Of a stretch of 64,000 nucleotides of DNA, positions 50,563-61,136 are shown piece by piece. How positions within the stretch are numbered: position 1 is the first letter of the stretch; every line of letters begins with the position of its first letter. The translations under genes were made by a program, and so were the position numbers. The notes beneath the pieces were generated by a model, which saw only the letters and a program-made list of their open reading frames with translations, made no database searches and had not been told where the DNA came from. This DNA comes from PXAP01 sp964421595 (GTDB lineage: Bacteria; Bacteroidota; Bacteroidia; Bacteroidales; PUMT01). The stretch is from assembly GCA_964421595.1 (NCBI GenBank), contig CAYQXY010000014.1:49176-113175 (forward strand), written 5' to 3'.

Positions 50563-50892
50563 TCAGGCCTGAGCTGATGGGCCGCCAAAATTCATCGGTA
50601 TACCGGGATTACCCTTACCGTCAATTTTCTTTATTGGTCCGTGAACAGATTCGAACTTTGAAACATTCTCCTGTAATGCATGCAATAACCTTTTTGCATG
50701 TTCAGGAGTAATAATTATCCTTGATTTAACCTCAGCTTTAGGAACACCGGGCATTACCCTTACAAAATCAAGTACGAATTCGGAGCTGGAATGTGTAATG
50801 ACCGCCAGATTCGAATATGTACCCTGGGCAATTTCCTCTTTAAGTTCAATATTTATCTGATTTTGCTTCTTAGATTCCTCCTGATTGCTCAT
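50563..50892 (-). CDS. DUF3467 protein
   Basis: A 109-residue protein of the DUF3467 family: a polar N-terminus, INIELKEEIAQGTYSNLAVITH, EFVLDFVRVMPGVPKAEVKSRIIITPEHAKRLL split by a turn, and a Gly/Pro-rich tail. The function is unknown. It follows rpoC by 107 bp and precedes a strong terminator, so it may be the last gene of the RNA polymerase transcript, a position I recall for this family in Bacteroidota. Confidence 0.9.
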   Translation of the reverse strand: MSNQEESKKQNQINIELKEEIAQGTYSNLAVITHSSSEFVLDFVRVMPGVPKAEVKSRIIITPEHAKRLLHALQENVSKFESVHGPIKKIDGKGNPGIPMNFGGPSAQA

Positions 50893-50999
50893 TAATTCAG
50901 TATTTATGAATAATTCTCACTTATATCCTGCATCTTAAATAATCACAGAATTAACCTGAAAGGCTTGCCAATTTAAGGTTCCGGCAAAAACAAATTCAG

Positions 51000-53900
51000 C
51001 TATCGCTCAGTAACAGACTCACCCTTTGGCTCTTTCTGCTTCTCCTTCTCTGACATAAGGGACTGGTATTCTTCTTTTGATCCTACTACAAGCTTCGTAT
51101 ATTCTTTCTGTCCGGTACCTGCCGGGATAAGATGTCCGACAATCACATTCTCCTTCAGGCCTTCAAGATGATCAACCTTACCATATATAGCTGCCTCATT
51201 AAGTACCTTGGTGGTTTCCTGGAATGATGCGGCGGAAATAAATGATTTCGTCTGCAGCGCAGCCCGGGTAATTCCCTGAAGTACCTGGCTGGATGTTGAA
51301 GGGATAGCATCTCTCGATGTAACAAGCTTCATATCCTTTCTCTTGAGCATCGAATTTTCATCCCTCAGCTTGCGGGCAGTGATGATCTGTCCGGCTTTCA
51401 GCGTTGCTGAATCGCCCGGATCAAGAACGACTTTCTTACCATAGATCCAGTCATTTTCATCCATAAAGGCCCATTTATCAATTATCTGCTTCTCCAGGAA
51501 TTTGGTATCACCAGGATCATCAATGGAGACTTTTCTCATCATCTGTCTTACTATAACCTCAAAATGCTTATCATTGATCTTAACACCCTGGAGCCTGTAA
51601 ACTTCCTGAACCTCATTGACAATATATTCCTGTACTTTTGTAGGCCCTTTGATCATAAGTATATCCTCTGGTGTAATTGCACCGTCAGACAAAGAAATTC
51701 CGGCTTTAACATAATCACTTTCCTGCACCAGGATCTGTTTTGCAAGAGGAATGAGGTATTTCTTCAGCTCGCCGGTTTTTGACTTAATGCTTATTTCCCT
51801 GTTGCCACGTTTGATCTTACCAAACTGGACTTCTCCGTCAATCTCACTTACAACGGCCGGATTGGAAGGATTTCTCGCTTCAAACAGTTCAGTGACACGT
51901 GGCAGACCACCGGTTATATCACCCGATTTTCCGACGGCTCTTGGTATTTTTACAATAATTTCACCGGCTTTCACAAGCGAATCAGCTGCAACCGATACGT
52001 GCGATCCAACCGGAAGGTTATATGCCTTCAGAACATTTCCTTCATCAGAAAGGATCTTGATTATCGGGTTTTTAGACTTATCACGGGTCTCGATAATTAC
52101 TTTCTCCCTGAAACCTGTCTGTTCGTCAGACTCCTCTTTATATGTTATTCCTTCAATTAATGCATCAAATTCAACTTTACCGGTCGATTCTGTTACGATT
52201 ACGGCATTGTAAGGATCCCAGTCACATATCAGGTCACCTTTTTTCACTTCCGAACCATTGCTGATATAAAGCTTCGATCCGTATGGTATATTCTGAGATG
52301 TAAGAACTATATTGGTGTTCTTGTCAATTATCCTGAGTTCTGCAAGCCGGCTGATAACTATTTCTACCTTTTCGCCAATCGCGTCGACTTTCTCAACCGT
52401 ACGCAACTCATCAACTTCCATGATTCCGTCATACCTGGCAATAATATTTGATTCTGCCGCTATATTAGATGCAGTACCACCAACGTGGAATGTACGCAAT
52501 GTAAGCTGCGTACCGGGCTCGCCGATCGACTGGGCGGCAATGACGCCGACTGCTTCACCGATTTGCACCATTTTGCCGGTAGCAAGGCTCCTTCCGTAGC
52601 ATTTAGCACAAACACCCTTTTTCGATTCACAGGTGAGCACCGAACGTATCTCAACCTGTTCTATTGGAGATTCTTCAATTGTACTGGTCAGATCTTCATT
52701 CAACTCTTCACCGGCAGCAATAATAAGGTTTCCGGTTGAAGGATGATAAACATCGTGTACGGTTGTCCGTCCAAGGATACGTTCATACAAGGATTCAACC
52801 ACTTCTTCATTATTTTTAATGGCAGTGGCCTGCAGTCCCCTTAATGTTCCGCAGTCAGGTTCGGAAACTATCACATCCTGCGACACATCAACAAGTCTCC
52901 TGGTAAGGTAACCTGCATCGGCTGTCTTAAGTGCCGTATCGGCAAGACCTTTTCTGGCACCATGGGTAGATATAAAGTACTCAAGTACAGAAAGCCCTTC
53001 CTTAAAGTTCGATAAAATCGGGTTTTCAATGATCTCTGAACCTGCCGAACCGGATTTCTGCGGTTTGGCCATCAGTCCACGCATTCCTGACAACTGCCTG
53101 ATCTGCTCCTTCGATCCCCTTGCTCCCGAATCAAGCATCATAAATACCGAGTTGAAACCCTGCTGGTCGGCGGTAATCTGCTTCATCAGAGTTTGTGTAA
53201 GCTTGGCATTTATATGTGTCCAGATATCAATAATCTGGTTATATCTTTCATTGTTGGTTATGAAACCCATATTGTAATTGGCAAAAACCTCTTCAACCTG
53301 GGCATATCCCTCATCGACAAGCTCTGTCTTCTGATCGGGAACGATAACATCGTCAAGGTTGAATGACAGTCCCCCACGGAAGGCCATATCATAACCCATG
53401 TTCTTGATTGCATCAAGAAATTTGGCAGTCTTGGCAGTTCCTGTTTTTTTAAGAACCATACCTATAATGTCGCGGAGAGATTTTTTAGTAAGAAGCTCAT
53501 TAATATATCCTGCCTTGTCAGGAACAGCCTGGTTGAAAAGGACCCTTCCGACAGTTGTTTCTATCATAGAGGATTCCTCTGTCTCCGGGTTGTAAATCCT
53601 GACCTTGATTATGGCATGAAGGTCTACTATCTTCTCATTGTAGGCAATGATAACTTCTTCCGGGGCATAAAAAACCATATTCTCACCCCTTACCGGATGC
53701 TTGCTGTCACTTAACCTGGCCTTTGTCAGGTAATACAATCCAAGTACCATATCCTGCGAAGGAACGGTTATTGGAGCTCCGTTTGCAGGGTTCAGTATGT
53801 TATGTGAAGCCAGCATAAGGATCTGTGCCTCAAGAACGGCCGCATTTCCCAGCGGGAGATGAACCGCCATCTGGTCGCCGTCAAAGTCGGCGTTAAATGC

Positions 53901-55301
53901 AGTACAGACAAGAGGATGCAACTGAATTGCCTTTCCTTCAATCAACTTGGGCTGGAAAGCCTGAATACCAAGACGGTGAAGAGTCGGGGCACGGTTCAGC
54001 AGTACCGGATGCCCTTTAATAACATTCTCAAGAATATCCCATACTACGGGATCCTTTCTGTCTACTATCTTTTTGGCCGATTTAACTGTTTTTACAATAC
54101 CTCTCTCAATGAGTTTCCTGATGACAAAAGGCTTGTAAAGCTCTGCAGCCATGTCTTTGGGAATCCCGCACTCATGCATCTCAAGTTCCGGACCCACGAT
54201 AATAACCGACCTGGCCGAGTAATCGACACGTTTACCCAGCAAATTCTGACGGAACCGTCCCTGTTTTCCTTTCAGGGAATCACTCAATGATTTTAAAGGC
54301 CTGTTGGCATCTGTTTTAACAGCATTTGCCTTTCTTGAATTGTCAAAAAGTGAATCGACAGACTCCTGAAGCATTCTCTTTTCATTCCTGAGGATTACCT
54401 CCGGCGCTTTAATCTCGATAAGTCTTTTAAGCCTGTTGTTGCGGATAATGACCCTGCGGTAAAGGTCATTAAGGTCGGATGTTGCAAACCTTCCGCCGTC
54501 AAGGGGCACCAGGGGCCTTAGTTCGGGAGGAATGACCGGCACCACTTTAACAACCATCCATTCAGGACGGTTTATGCCTTTTGAAGCCCTGAATGCCTCA
54601 ACTACCTGAAGACGCTTGAGAGCCTCATTTTTTCTTTGCTGGGAAGTTTCGGTATTTGCCTTGTGACGAAGCGAATATGACAACTCATCAAGGTCTATCC
54701 TTGAAAGCAACAAGTGCAGGGCTTCTGCCCCCATTCCTGCTATAAACTTGTTTGGATCATCATCCTCCAGATGATTATTCTCCTTAGGCAAAGCCTCTAC
54801 AATATCAAGGTATTCTTCCTCGGTCAGAAAGTCAAGGTACTCGACTCCGTCAGCCTGTTTAACTCCGGGGTTGATTACAACATATCTCTCATAATAAATA
54901 ATCGACTCCAGCTTCTTTGTAGGAAGCCCCAGAAGGTATCCGATCTTGTTGGGTAGTGATTTGAAGTACCATATATGGGCAACGGGCACTACAAGATTGA
55001 TATGGCCCATTCGCTCACGCCTGACCTTCTTTTCAGTCACTTCCACCCCGCAACGGTCGCATACAATCCCTTTATACCTTATCCGCTTGTACTTCCCGCA
55101 ATGGCACTCGTAATCTTTGACAGGGCCAAAGATTCTTTCGCAAAACAAACCATCTCTTTCAGGTTTGTAGGTACGGTAATTGATTGTTTCGGGCTTAAGT
55201 ACCTCACCACTGGAACGTTCCAGTATCTCTTCAGGTGATGCGAGACCGATAGAGATTTTTGTAAAACTGCTCTTTACTTTGGTATCTCTTCTGAATGACA
55301 T
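51000..55301 (-). CDS. rpoC: RNA polymerase beta' subunit
   Basis: 1433 residues. The zinc-finger segment CHCGKYKRIRYKGIVCDRCG lies near 60-80, the catalytic NADFDGDQMAVH near 460, the bridge helix/trigger loop region SKEQIRQLSGMRGLMAKP (near 735), and C-terminal Zn cysteines in LTCESKKGVCAKCYGRSLATG. The ATG at 55301 (MSFRRDTKVK) was chosen because Bacteroidota RpoC proteins start here; the frame is open nine codons further. It lies 72 bp after rpoB. Confidence 0.98.
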   Translation of the reverse strand: MSFRRDTKVKSSFTKISIGLASPEEILERSSGEVLKPETINYRTYKPERDGLFCERIFGPVKDYECHCGKYKRIRYKGIVCDRCGVEVTEKKVRRERMGHINLVVPVAHIWYFKSLPNKIGYLLGLPTKKLESIIYYERYVVINPGVKQADGVEYLDFLTEEEYLDIVEALPKENNHLEDDDPNKFIAGMGAEALHLLLSRIDLDELSYSLRHKANTETSQQRKNEALKRLQVVEAFRASKGINRPEWMVVKVVPVIPPELRPLVPLDGGRFATSDLNDLYRRVIIRNNRLKRLIEIKAPEVILRNEKRMLQESVDSLFDNSRKANAVKTDANRPLKSLSDSLKGKQGRFRQNLLGKRVDYSARSVIIVGPELEMHECGIPKDMAAELYKPFVIRKLIERGIVKTVKSAKKIVDRKDPVVWDILENVIKGHPVLLNRAPTLHRLGIQAFQPKLIEGKAIQLHPLVCTAFNADFDGDQMAVHLPLGNAAVLEAQILMLASHNILNPANGAPITVPSQDMVLGLYYLTKARLSDSKHPVRGENMVFYAPEEVIIAYNEKIVDLHAIIKVRIYNPETEESSMIETTVGRVLFNQAVPDKAGYINELLTKKSLRDIIGMVLKKTGTAKTAKFLDAIKNMGYDMAFRGGLSFNLDDVIVPDQKTELVDEGYAQVEEVFANYNMGFITNNERYNQIIDIWTHINAKLTQTLMKQITADQQGFNSVFMMLDSGARGSKEQIRQLSGMRGLMAKPQKSGSAGSEIIENPILSNFKEGLSVLEYFISTHGARKGLADTALKTADAGYLTRRLVDVSQDVIVSEPDCGTLRGLQATAIKNNEEVVESLYERILGRTTVHDVYHPSTGNLIIAAGEELNEDLTSTIEESPIEQVEIRSVLTCESKKGVCAKCYGRSLATGKMVQIGEAVGVIAAQSIGEPGTQLTLRTFHVGGTASNIAAESNIIARYDGIMEVDELRTVEKVDAIGEKVEIVISRLAELRIIDKNTNIVLTSQNIPYGSKLYISNGSEVKKGDLICDWDPYNAVIVTESTGKVEFDALIEGITYKEESDEQTGFREKVIIETRDKSKNPIIKILSDEGNVLKAYNLPVGSHVSVAADSLVKAGEIIVKIPRAVGKSGDITGGLPRVTELFEARNPSNPAVVSEIDGEVQFGKIKRGNREISIKSKTGELKKYLIPLAKQILVQESDYVKAGISLSDGAITPEDILMIKGPTKVQEYIVNEVQEVYRLQGVKINDKHFEVIVRQMMRKVSIDDPGDTKFLEKQIIDKWAFMDENDWIYGKKVVLDPGDSATLKAGQIITARKLRDENSMLKRKDMKLVTSRDAIPSTSSQVLQGITRAALQTKSFISAASFQETTKVLNEAAIYGKVDHLEGLKENVIVGHLIPAGTGQKEYTKLVVGSKEEYQSLMSEKEKQKEPKGESVTER

Positions 55302-55373
55302 ATTTTGACAAATTAATGTATTATCCACAACTATGTCTGCGATGCATAATAACCGCAGACAATCTATTAATAT

Positions 55374-58300
55374 TTAAACCAGGTTGATACTCAGACCCAA
55401 TCCCCTGAGCTCATGTAATAAAACATTCAGCGACTCAGGAATTCCCGGCTGAGGCATTGGATCACCTTTCACAATACTTTCATATGCCTTGGCACGTCCA
55501 ATAACATCATCAGATTTAATTGTAAGGATCTCCTGCAGGATATGTGATGCACCAAATGCTTCAAGCGCCCACACCTCCATTTCACCAAAACGCTGTCCGC
55601 CAAACTGCGCCTTACCACCAAGCGGCTGCTGGGTAATAAGTGAATACGGACCAATAGAACGGGCGTGCATCTTATCATCCACCATATGGCCAAGTTTCAT
55701 CATATAAATTACACCTACCGTTGCCGGCTGGTCAAAGCGTTCTCCTGTGCCACCATCATACAGGAAGGTTTTGCCAAAATCGGGTACACCTGCTTCCCTG
55801 GTATAGCTGGTTATCTGATCTATTTTCGCACCATCAAAAATAGGTGATGCAAAAGTCAGTCCAAGTTCAACACCGGCCCATCCAAGAACAGTTTCATAAA
55901 TCTGTCCGAGATTCATCCTTGAAGGCACGCCAAGCGGATTCAATACTATATCGACAGGTGTTCCGTCTTCAAGGAAAGGCATATCCTCTTCGCGGACAAT
56001 CTTAGAGACAATACCCTTGTTACCATGACGTCCGGCCATTTTATCACCAACTTTTATCTTCCTTTTTTTGGCAATATAAACTTTAGCCATCTGAACAATA
56101 CCCGCAGGAAGTTCATCACCAATAGTCAGGTTGTACTTTTTCCTTTTATAGGTAGCATCAAGCTCCTTGTGCTTTAAAATGTAATTCTGAAGAAGGAGTT
56201 TGACAGTGTCGTTCCTGTCCTTGTCTGTGGTCCACTTGTTTGGATTCACATTCATAAAATCAATCTCCTGCAGAAGCTTCTGTGTAAATTTTACACCCTT
56301 GGGGACAACTTCCACATTAAGATAACTTTTTACTCCCTGTGAAGTACGTCCATTTACAAGGATAAAGAGCTTATCGACGAGCTTCCCGGTAAGATCTTCT
56401 ATTTTCCTGCCAAATTCATCATCAAGTTTCGTAAGAGTTGCCTTCTCTGATAGCTTAACCTTCTTTTCCTTGACAGACCTGGAAAATAGCTTCTTGTCTA
56501 TAACAACACCGTGCAGTGATGGCGATGCTTTTAATGACGCATCCTTTACGTCTCCGGCTTTATCGCCGAAAATCGCCCGCAGCAGTTTTTCCTCAGGTGA
56601 AGGGTCTGATTCACCTTTAGGTGTTATCTTTCCAATCAGTATATCACCCGGGTTAACTTCGGCGCCTATTCTGATTATACCGTTCTCATCAAGATCCCTT
56701 GTTGCTTCTTCACTCACATTGGGTATATCAGAAGTTAACTCCTCCATACCCCTCTTGGTGTCGCGAACCTCAAGCACATATTCATCGACATGAATGGAGG
56801 TAAAAAAGTCATCCCTCACAAGTTTATCACTGACAACTATTGCATCTTCAAAATTATAACCTTTCCAGGGCATGAAGGCGACCTTGAGGTTACGTCCAAG
56901 TGCAAGTTCTCCACCCTGTGTACCATATCCTTCTGTCAGTATCTGGCCCTTTACCAGCTTATCACCTTTTGCCACCATAGGCTTAAGGGTGAGGACTGTA
57001 TTCTGATTTGTCTTTTTGAATTTTGGAAGAATATATCTTTTAACTTCAGGATCGAAGCTTACAAACTGTTCCTTGTCCGTTCGTGTATACCTTACAAGTA
57101 TTTCATTTGAATCAACATACTCAACAACACCATTTCCTTCGGCAACAAGCAGCACACGGGAATCGGTGGCTACCCTTGACTCGAGTCCGGTACCTACTAC
57201 AGGGGCTTCCGGATTGATAAGCGGCACAGCCTGCCTCATCATATTCGATCCCATAAGTGCCCTGTTGGCATCATCATGTTCAAGAAATGGAATAAGTGAA
57301 GCAGCAATGGAAGCGATCTGGTTAGGGGCAACATCCATGAGATGTACCGTCTCACTTTCAGAAAGCGGAAAGTCACCATTATACCTTGACTTAACCCTGG
57401 GGTTGGCAAAAGTTCCGTCTTCATTAAGCACAGCATTAGCCTGGGCTATTATTTTAGCCTCCTCTTCCTCAGCGCTCAGATATATAACTTCTGCCGGATT
57501 AAGGTTAACCTTTCCGTTTGTTACCTGCCTGTATGGAGTTTCAATAAAACCCAAATCATTGATCTTTGCGTAAACACAAAGTGAAGAAATAAGTCCGATA
57601 TTAGGTCCCTCAGGCGTTTCAATAGGACACAATCTGCCATAATGGGTATAATGTACGTCCCTTACTTCAAATCCAGCCCTTTCACGTGACAGTCCGCCCG
57701 GTCCAAGTGCCGACATTCTCCTTTTGTGAGTCATCTCGGCTAATGGATTTGTCTGATCCATAAACTGAGAAAGCTGATTTGTTCCAAAAAATGAGTTTAT
57801 AACCGATGACAGGGTTTTTGAATTGATAAGGTCAATTGGAGTAAACACCTCATTATCTCTGACATTCATTCTTTCCCTTATAGTACGTGCCATGCGGGCA
57901 AGTCCGACACCAAACTGGTTGGCCATCTGCTCGCCGACAGTTCTTACACGACGGTTACTAAGGTGGTCAATATCATCAACATCTGTCTTCGAATTGATAA
58001 GTTCAATGAGATATTTTATAATGCTGATAATATCCTGCCTGGTAAGAACTTTAGTGTCAATATCAATATCAAGACCAAGTTTTTTATTTATTCTGTACCT
58101 TCCGACATCTCCCAGGTCATAGCGCTTATCTGAAAAGAAAAGTTTTTCGATAACATCCCTTGCAGTTGTCTCATCAGGCGGTTCAGAATTTCTCAATTGC
58201 CTGTATATATGAAGAACAGCCTCTTTTTCAGAGTTACAAGGATCCTTTTGCAGTGTATTATAAATAATTGCAAAATCGGCAAGATTCTGATTTTCTTTAT

Positions 58301-59189
58301 GCAAAAGAATGTTCGGTGCACCCGAGTCAATTATCTCATCGATGTGTTCATTCTCAAGAACAGTCTCGCGATCGATTATTACCTCATTACGTTCAATAGA
58401 AACGACTTCTCCCGTGTCCTCATCGACGAAATCTTCAATCCATGATTTGAGAACACGTGCTGCGAGTTTCCTGCCAATTACCTTCTTAAGGGCTGTCTTC
58501 GATACCTTTATTTCGTCGGCAAGATCGAATATCTCGAGAATATCTTTATCACTTTCAAATCCAATTGCACGCAGCAGGGTTGTGACCGGAAGTTTCTTCT
58601 TCCTGTCAATGTATGCGTACATAACATTGTTAATGTCGGTTGCAAATTCTATCCACGAACCCTTGAAGGGTATAATACGCGCAGAATACAACTTGGTTCC
58701 GTTTGCATGTATGCTCTGTCCGAAGAATACTCCGGGTGAGCGGTGAAGCTGGGAAACGATAACGCGTTCCGCCCCGTTTATTACAAATGTCCCGCGACCG
58801 GTCATATAGGGCACCGTTCCGAGGTAAACATCAGTAATAACTGTATCAAAATCCTCATGCTCAGGATCGGTACAATATAGTTTTAATTTTGCCTTAAGAG
58901 GCACACTGTAGGATAATCCTCTTTCAATGCACTCTTCTATTGAATACCTTGGAGGATCAATAAAATAATCGATAAACTCCAGAACAAAATTGTTCCTGGT
59001 ATCACTTATGGGGTAGTTTTCATTGAAAACCTTGAATAATCCTTCGTTCTTCCGATTTTCAGGAGATGTACCCATTTGAAAAAAGTCAGTAAATGACTTG
59101 AGCTGAATCTCCAGGAAATCAGGGTATTCAAGTTGAATTTTTGCAGATGAAAAACTAATCCTCTTATTTCCGGTTTTTGTTGCGCACAT
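55374..59189 (-). CDS. rpoB: RNA polymerase beta subunit
   Basis: 1271 residues. Recognised by the rifampicin-region sequence FFGTNQLSQFMDQTNPLAEMTHKRRMSALGPGG (given here in parts: FFGTNQLSQFMDQ and THKRRMSALGPGG), which shows no obvious resistance substitution; GRNLKVAFMPWKGYNFEDA; KMAGRHGNKG; and the C-terminal GGKAQFGGQRFGEMEVWALEA. The start MCATKTGNKRISFSS is typical. A possible attenuator lies between rplL and this gene. Confidence 0.98.
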   Translation of the reverse strand: MCATKTGNKRISFSSAKIQLEYPDFLEIQLKSFTDFFQMGTSPENRKNEGLFKVFNENYPISDTRNNFVLEFIDYFIDPPRYSIEECIERGLSYSVPLKAKLKLYCTDPEHEDFDTVITDVYLGTVPYMTGRGTFVINGAERVIVSQLHRSPGVFFGQSIHANGTKLYSARIIPFKGSWIEFATDINNVMYAYIDRKKKLPVTTLLRAIGFESDKDILEIFDLADEIKVSKTALKKVIGRKLAARVLKSWIEDFVDEDTGEVVSIERNEVIIDRETVLENEHIDEIIDSGAPNILLHKENQNLADFAIIYNTLQKDPCNSEKEAVLHIYRQLRNSEPPDETTARDVIEKLFFSDKRYDLGDVGRYRINKKLGLDIDIDTKVLTRQDIISIIKYLIELINSKTDVDDIDHLSNRRVRTVGEQMANQFGVGLARMARTIRERMNVRDNEVFTPIDLINSKTLSSVINSFFGTNQLSQFMDQTNPLAEMTHKRRMSALGPGGLSRERAGFEVRDVHYTHYGRLCPIETPEGPNIGLISSLCVYAKINDLGFIETPYRQVTNGKVNLNPAEVIYLSAEEEEAKIIAQANAVLNEDGTFANPRVKSRYNGDFPLSESETVHLMDVAPNQIASIAASLIPFLEHDDANRALMGSNMMRQAVPLINPEAPVVGTGLESRVATDSRVLLVAEGNGVVEYVDSNEILVRYTRTDKEQFVSFDPEVKRYILPKFKKTNQNTVLTLKPMVAKGDKLVKGQILTEGYGTQGGELALGRNLKVAFMPWKGYNFEDAIVVSDKLVRDDFFTSIHVDEYVLEVRDTKRGMEELTSDIPNVSEEATRDLDENGIIRIGAEVNPGDILIGKITPKGESDPSPEEKLLRAIFGDKAGDVKDASLKASPSLHGVVIDKKLFSRSVKEKKVKLSEKATLTKLDDEFGRKIEDLTGKLVDKLFILVNGRTSQGVKSYLNVEVVPKGVKFTQKLLQEIDFMNVNPNKWTTDKDRNDTVKLLLQNYILKHKELDATYKRKKYNLTIGDELPAGIVQMAKVYIAKKRKIKVGDKMAGRHGNKGIVSKIVREEDMPFLEDGTPVDIVLNPLGVPSRMNLGQIYETVLGWAGVELGLTFASPIFDGAKIDQITSYTREAGVPDFGKTFLYDGGTGERFDQPATVGVIYMMKLGHMVDDKMHARSIGPYSLITQQPLGGKAQFGGQRFGEMEVWALEAFGASHILQEILTIKSDDVIGRAKAYESIVKGDPMPQPGIPESLNVLLHELRGLGLSINLV

Positions 59190-59231
59190 TGTATAAAGAT
59201 ATTAAGTGAAGCTAAGCAATCATAACAATAA

Positions 59232-59261
59232 AAGGCTTAGAATCTTTTTGTAAGATTCTAA
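59232..59261 (-). terminator. possible attenuator between rplL and rpoB
   Basis: TTAGAATC / GATTCTAA 8-bp stem followed by CCTTTTATTG on the minus strand, 30 bp after rplL. Weak T-run, in the position where rplL-rpoB attenuators occur in other bacteria. Confidence 0.45.
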
Positions 59262-59291
59262 ACCCTTGAATACCACTAGTTTCGGTAGCTG

Positions 59292-59663
59292 CTATTTAAG
59301 TTCAACTTCTGCTCCTGCTTCTTCTAGTTGTGATTTGAGAGACTCTGCTTCTTCTTTGGAAACTCCTTCTTTAACGGCTTTAGGAGCGCTGTCAACCAAT
59401 TCTTTAGCTTCCTTCAATCCTAATCCTGTGAGTTCCTTTACCAGTTTAACGATCTGCAATTTTGCTCCGCCTGGTGCTTTCAGAATAACATCAAACTGAT
59501 TTTTTTCTTCAACAACTGCTTCTGCAGCGGCGGGACCCGCAACTGCAACTGCTGCTGCAGCCGGCTCAATACCATATTCATCCTTAAGTATCTGAGCTAA
59601 TTCATTTACTTCTTTTACAGTCAAATTAACCAATTGTTCTGCAAACGCTTTTAAATCTGCCAT
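59292..59663 (-). CDS. rplL: 50S ribosomal protein L7/L12
   Basis: 123 residues. N-terminal dimerisation helices (LKAFAEQLVNLTVKEVNELAQIL), an Ala-rich hinge (about 35-52) and the C-terminal factor-binding domain with FDVILKAPGGAKLQIVK and LGLKEAKELVDSAPK. Encoded 33 bp after rplJ. As the multi-copy stalk protein it recruits EF-Tu and EF-G. Confidence 0.98.
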   Translation of the reverse strand: MADLKAFAEQLVNLTVKEVNELAQILKDEYGIEPAAAAVAVAGPAAAEAVVEEKNQFDVILKAPGGAKLQIVKLVKELTGLGLKEAKELVDSAPKAVKEGVSKEEAESLKSQLEEAGAEVELK

Positions 59664-59696
59664 TTTTATTAAAATTTAAATTTGGTTGTTCTAATT

Positions 59697-60218
59697 TTAT
59701 TGTTCTTTTTCTGATAATGTTTTCACGATACCCGCAATTGTATTGCCACCTGATTTAAGAGCAGAAATAACATTGTTTGCGGGCGATTGAAGTGTCAGTA
59801 TTATATCACCAATCAATTCATCACGTGTTTTGAGAGTAGAAAGCATCTCAACCTGATCGTCGCCAAAATAAAAGGACTGTTCGATGTAGGCAGCTTTTAG
59901 CAAAGGCCTGTCATGTTTCTTACGAAACTCTTTTATCAGCTTTGCAGGAACATTACCGCTTTCTGAAAACATAATAGACGTTGAATCTTTCAAAACGTCA
60001 TATATCTCTTCAAAGTTTTTCTCAGATCCTTCAAGGGCTTTTCTAAGCAGGGTGTTTTTAACCACCACAAGATTGATACTTTTATCAAAACATTTCCTTC
60101 TCAGCACACTTGTATCTTCAGCATTGAGATTTGAAATATCAGTAAGATAAAAGTGATCATACTTGTTCAGCTTTTCGGTCAGCTCCTGAATAATCACATT
60201 CTTGTCTTCTCGTTTCAT
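59697..60218 (-). CDS. rplJ: 50S ribosomal protein L10
   Basis: 173 residues. N-terminal rRNA-binding domain with KREDKNVIIQELTEKL and VVVKNTLLRKALEG. The C-terminal helix that binds L7/L12 dimers ends LSEKEQ. Preceded by a 207-nt leader in which L10-mediated autoregulation is likely. Confidence 0.97.
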   Translation of the reverse strand: MKREDKNVIIQELTEKLNKYDHFYLTDISNLNAEDTSVLRRKCFDKSINLVVVKNTLLRKALEGSEKNFEEIYDVLKDSTSIMFSESGNVPAKLIKEFRKKHDRPLLKAAYIEQSFYFGDDQVEMLSTLKTRDELIGDIILTLQSPANNVISALKSGGNTIAGIVKTLSEKEQ

Positions 60219-60425
60219 CTATATTAATTATAGGTATCAATTTAATTTTCAGATATTTAAATCTGCAAGTATTAAACCCGGGATTTTCCTGACTCACAGT
60301 CTTCCATCGCTACGTTAATCCTTAGTTTTCACCATCCAGCGTGGTAACTTCTTTTGTCAGTATATTAATACTTCCGGTTAAAAGGTTATTCCCTGCTACA
60401 AACAGGAACCCCCTGAACCTTCAGA
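60219..60425 (-). promoter_or_regulatory. rplJ leader (possible L10 autoregulatory RNA)
   Basis: The 207-nt gap between rplA and rplJ is long for this operon. It contains a hairpin TTCCTG-tttgtag-CAGGGAA near its start and further GC-rich segments. In other bacteria L10(L12)4 binds such a leader to repress rplJ-rplL. I cannot confirm the kink-turn by eye. Confidence 0.4.
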
Positions 60426-61118
60426 TTAATCGGTTGATTTCGGGTCAACCTTCAATCCGGGACTCATCGTGCTTGAAAGGTAGATACTTTTAATATAGGT
60501 ACCTTTCGCAGCAGCAGGCTTAAGCTTGACAATCGTCTGGATAAATTCCCTTGCGTTTTCCACAACGCTGGATGTTTCAAAAGAAACTTTTCCAACGGAA
60601 GTATGAACTATTCCAAACTTATCAACCTTGAAATCAATCTTACCGGCTTTTACTTCGGTGACTGCCTTGCCAACTTCCATGGTTACGGTTCCGCTTTTCG
60701 GATTCGGCATTAGTCCGCGAGGACCAAGTATCCTTCCAAGCTGACCAACTTTAGCCATTACAGAAGGCATGGTAATTATAACATCCACATCTGTCCAGCC
60801 TCCCTTGATCTTTTCAACGTAATCATCAAGACCAACATAATCAGCTCCTGCAGCTTTAGCCTCTTCCTCCTTGTCAGGAGTACATAAAACCAGAACCCTG
60901 ATCTGCTTACCAGTACCATGGGGCAATGTTACTACGCCACGCACCATCTGATTAGCTTTCCTGGGATCAACCCCAAGGCGAATGTCGATATCGACCGATG
61001 CATCGAAATTGGTGGAGCTGATCTCCTTGACCATTTCAGCTGCTTCACTCAACCTGTACAGTTTCCCGGGTTCGAGCTTTTCTAAAGCTACCTTTCTCTT
61101 TTTTGTCAGTTTAGTCAT
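60426..61118 (-). CDS. rplA: 50S ribosomal protein L1
   Basis: 230 residues. N-terminal KLTKKRKVALEKLEPGKLY, the conserved GTGKQIRVLVLC and LGRILGPRGLMPNPKSGTV (near 128-146), then GKIDFKVDKFGIVHTSVGK. Encoded 18 bp after rplK. It forms the L1 stalk and can repress the rplK-rplA mRNA. Confidence 0.98.
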   Translation of the reverse strand: MTKLTKKRKVALEKLEPGKLYRLSEAAEMVKEISSTNFDASVDIDIRLGVDPRKANQMVRGVVTLPHGTGKQIRVLVLCTPDKEEEAKAAGADYVGLDDYVEKIKGGWTDVDVIITMPSVMAKVGQLGRILGPRGLMPNPKSGTVTMEVGKAVTEVKAGKIDFKVDKFGIVHTSVGKVSFETSSVVENAREFIQTIVKLKPAAAKGTYIKSIYLSSTMSPGLKVDPKSTD

Positions 61119-61136
61119 TATATATGCATGTATTTA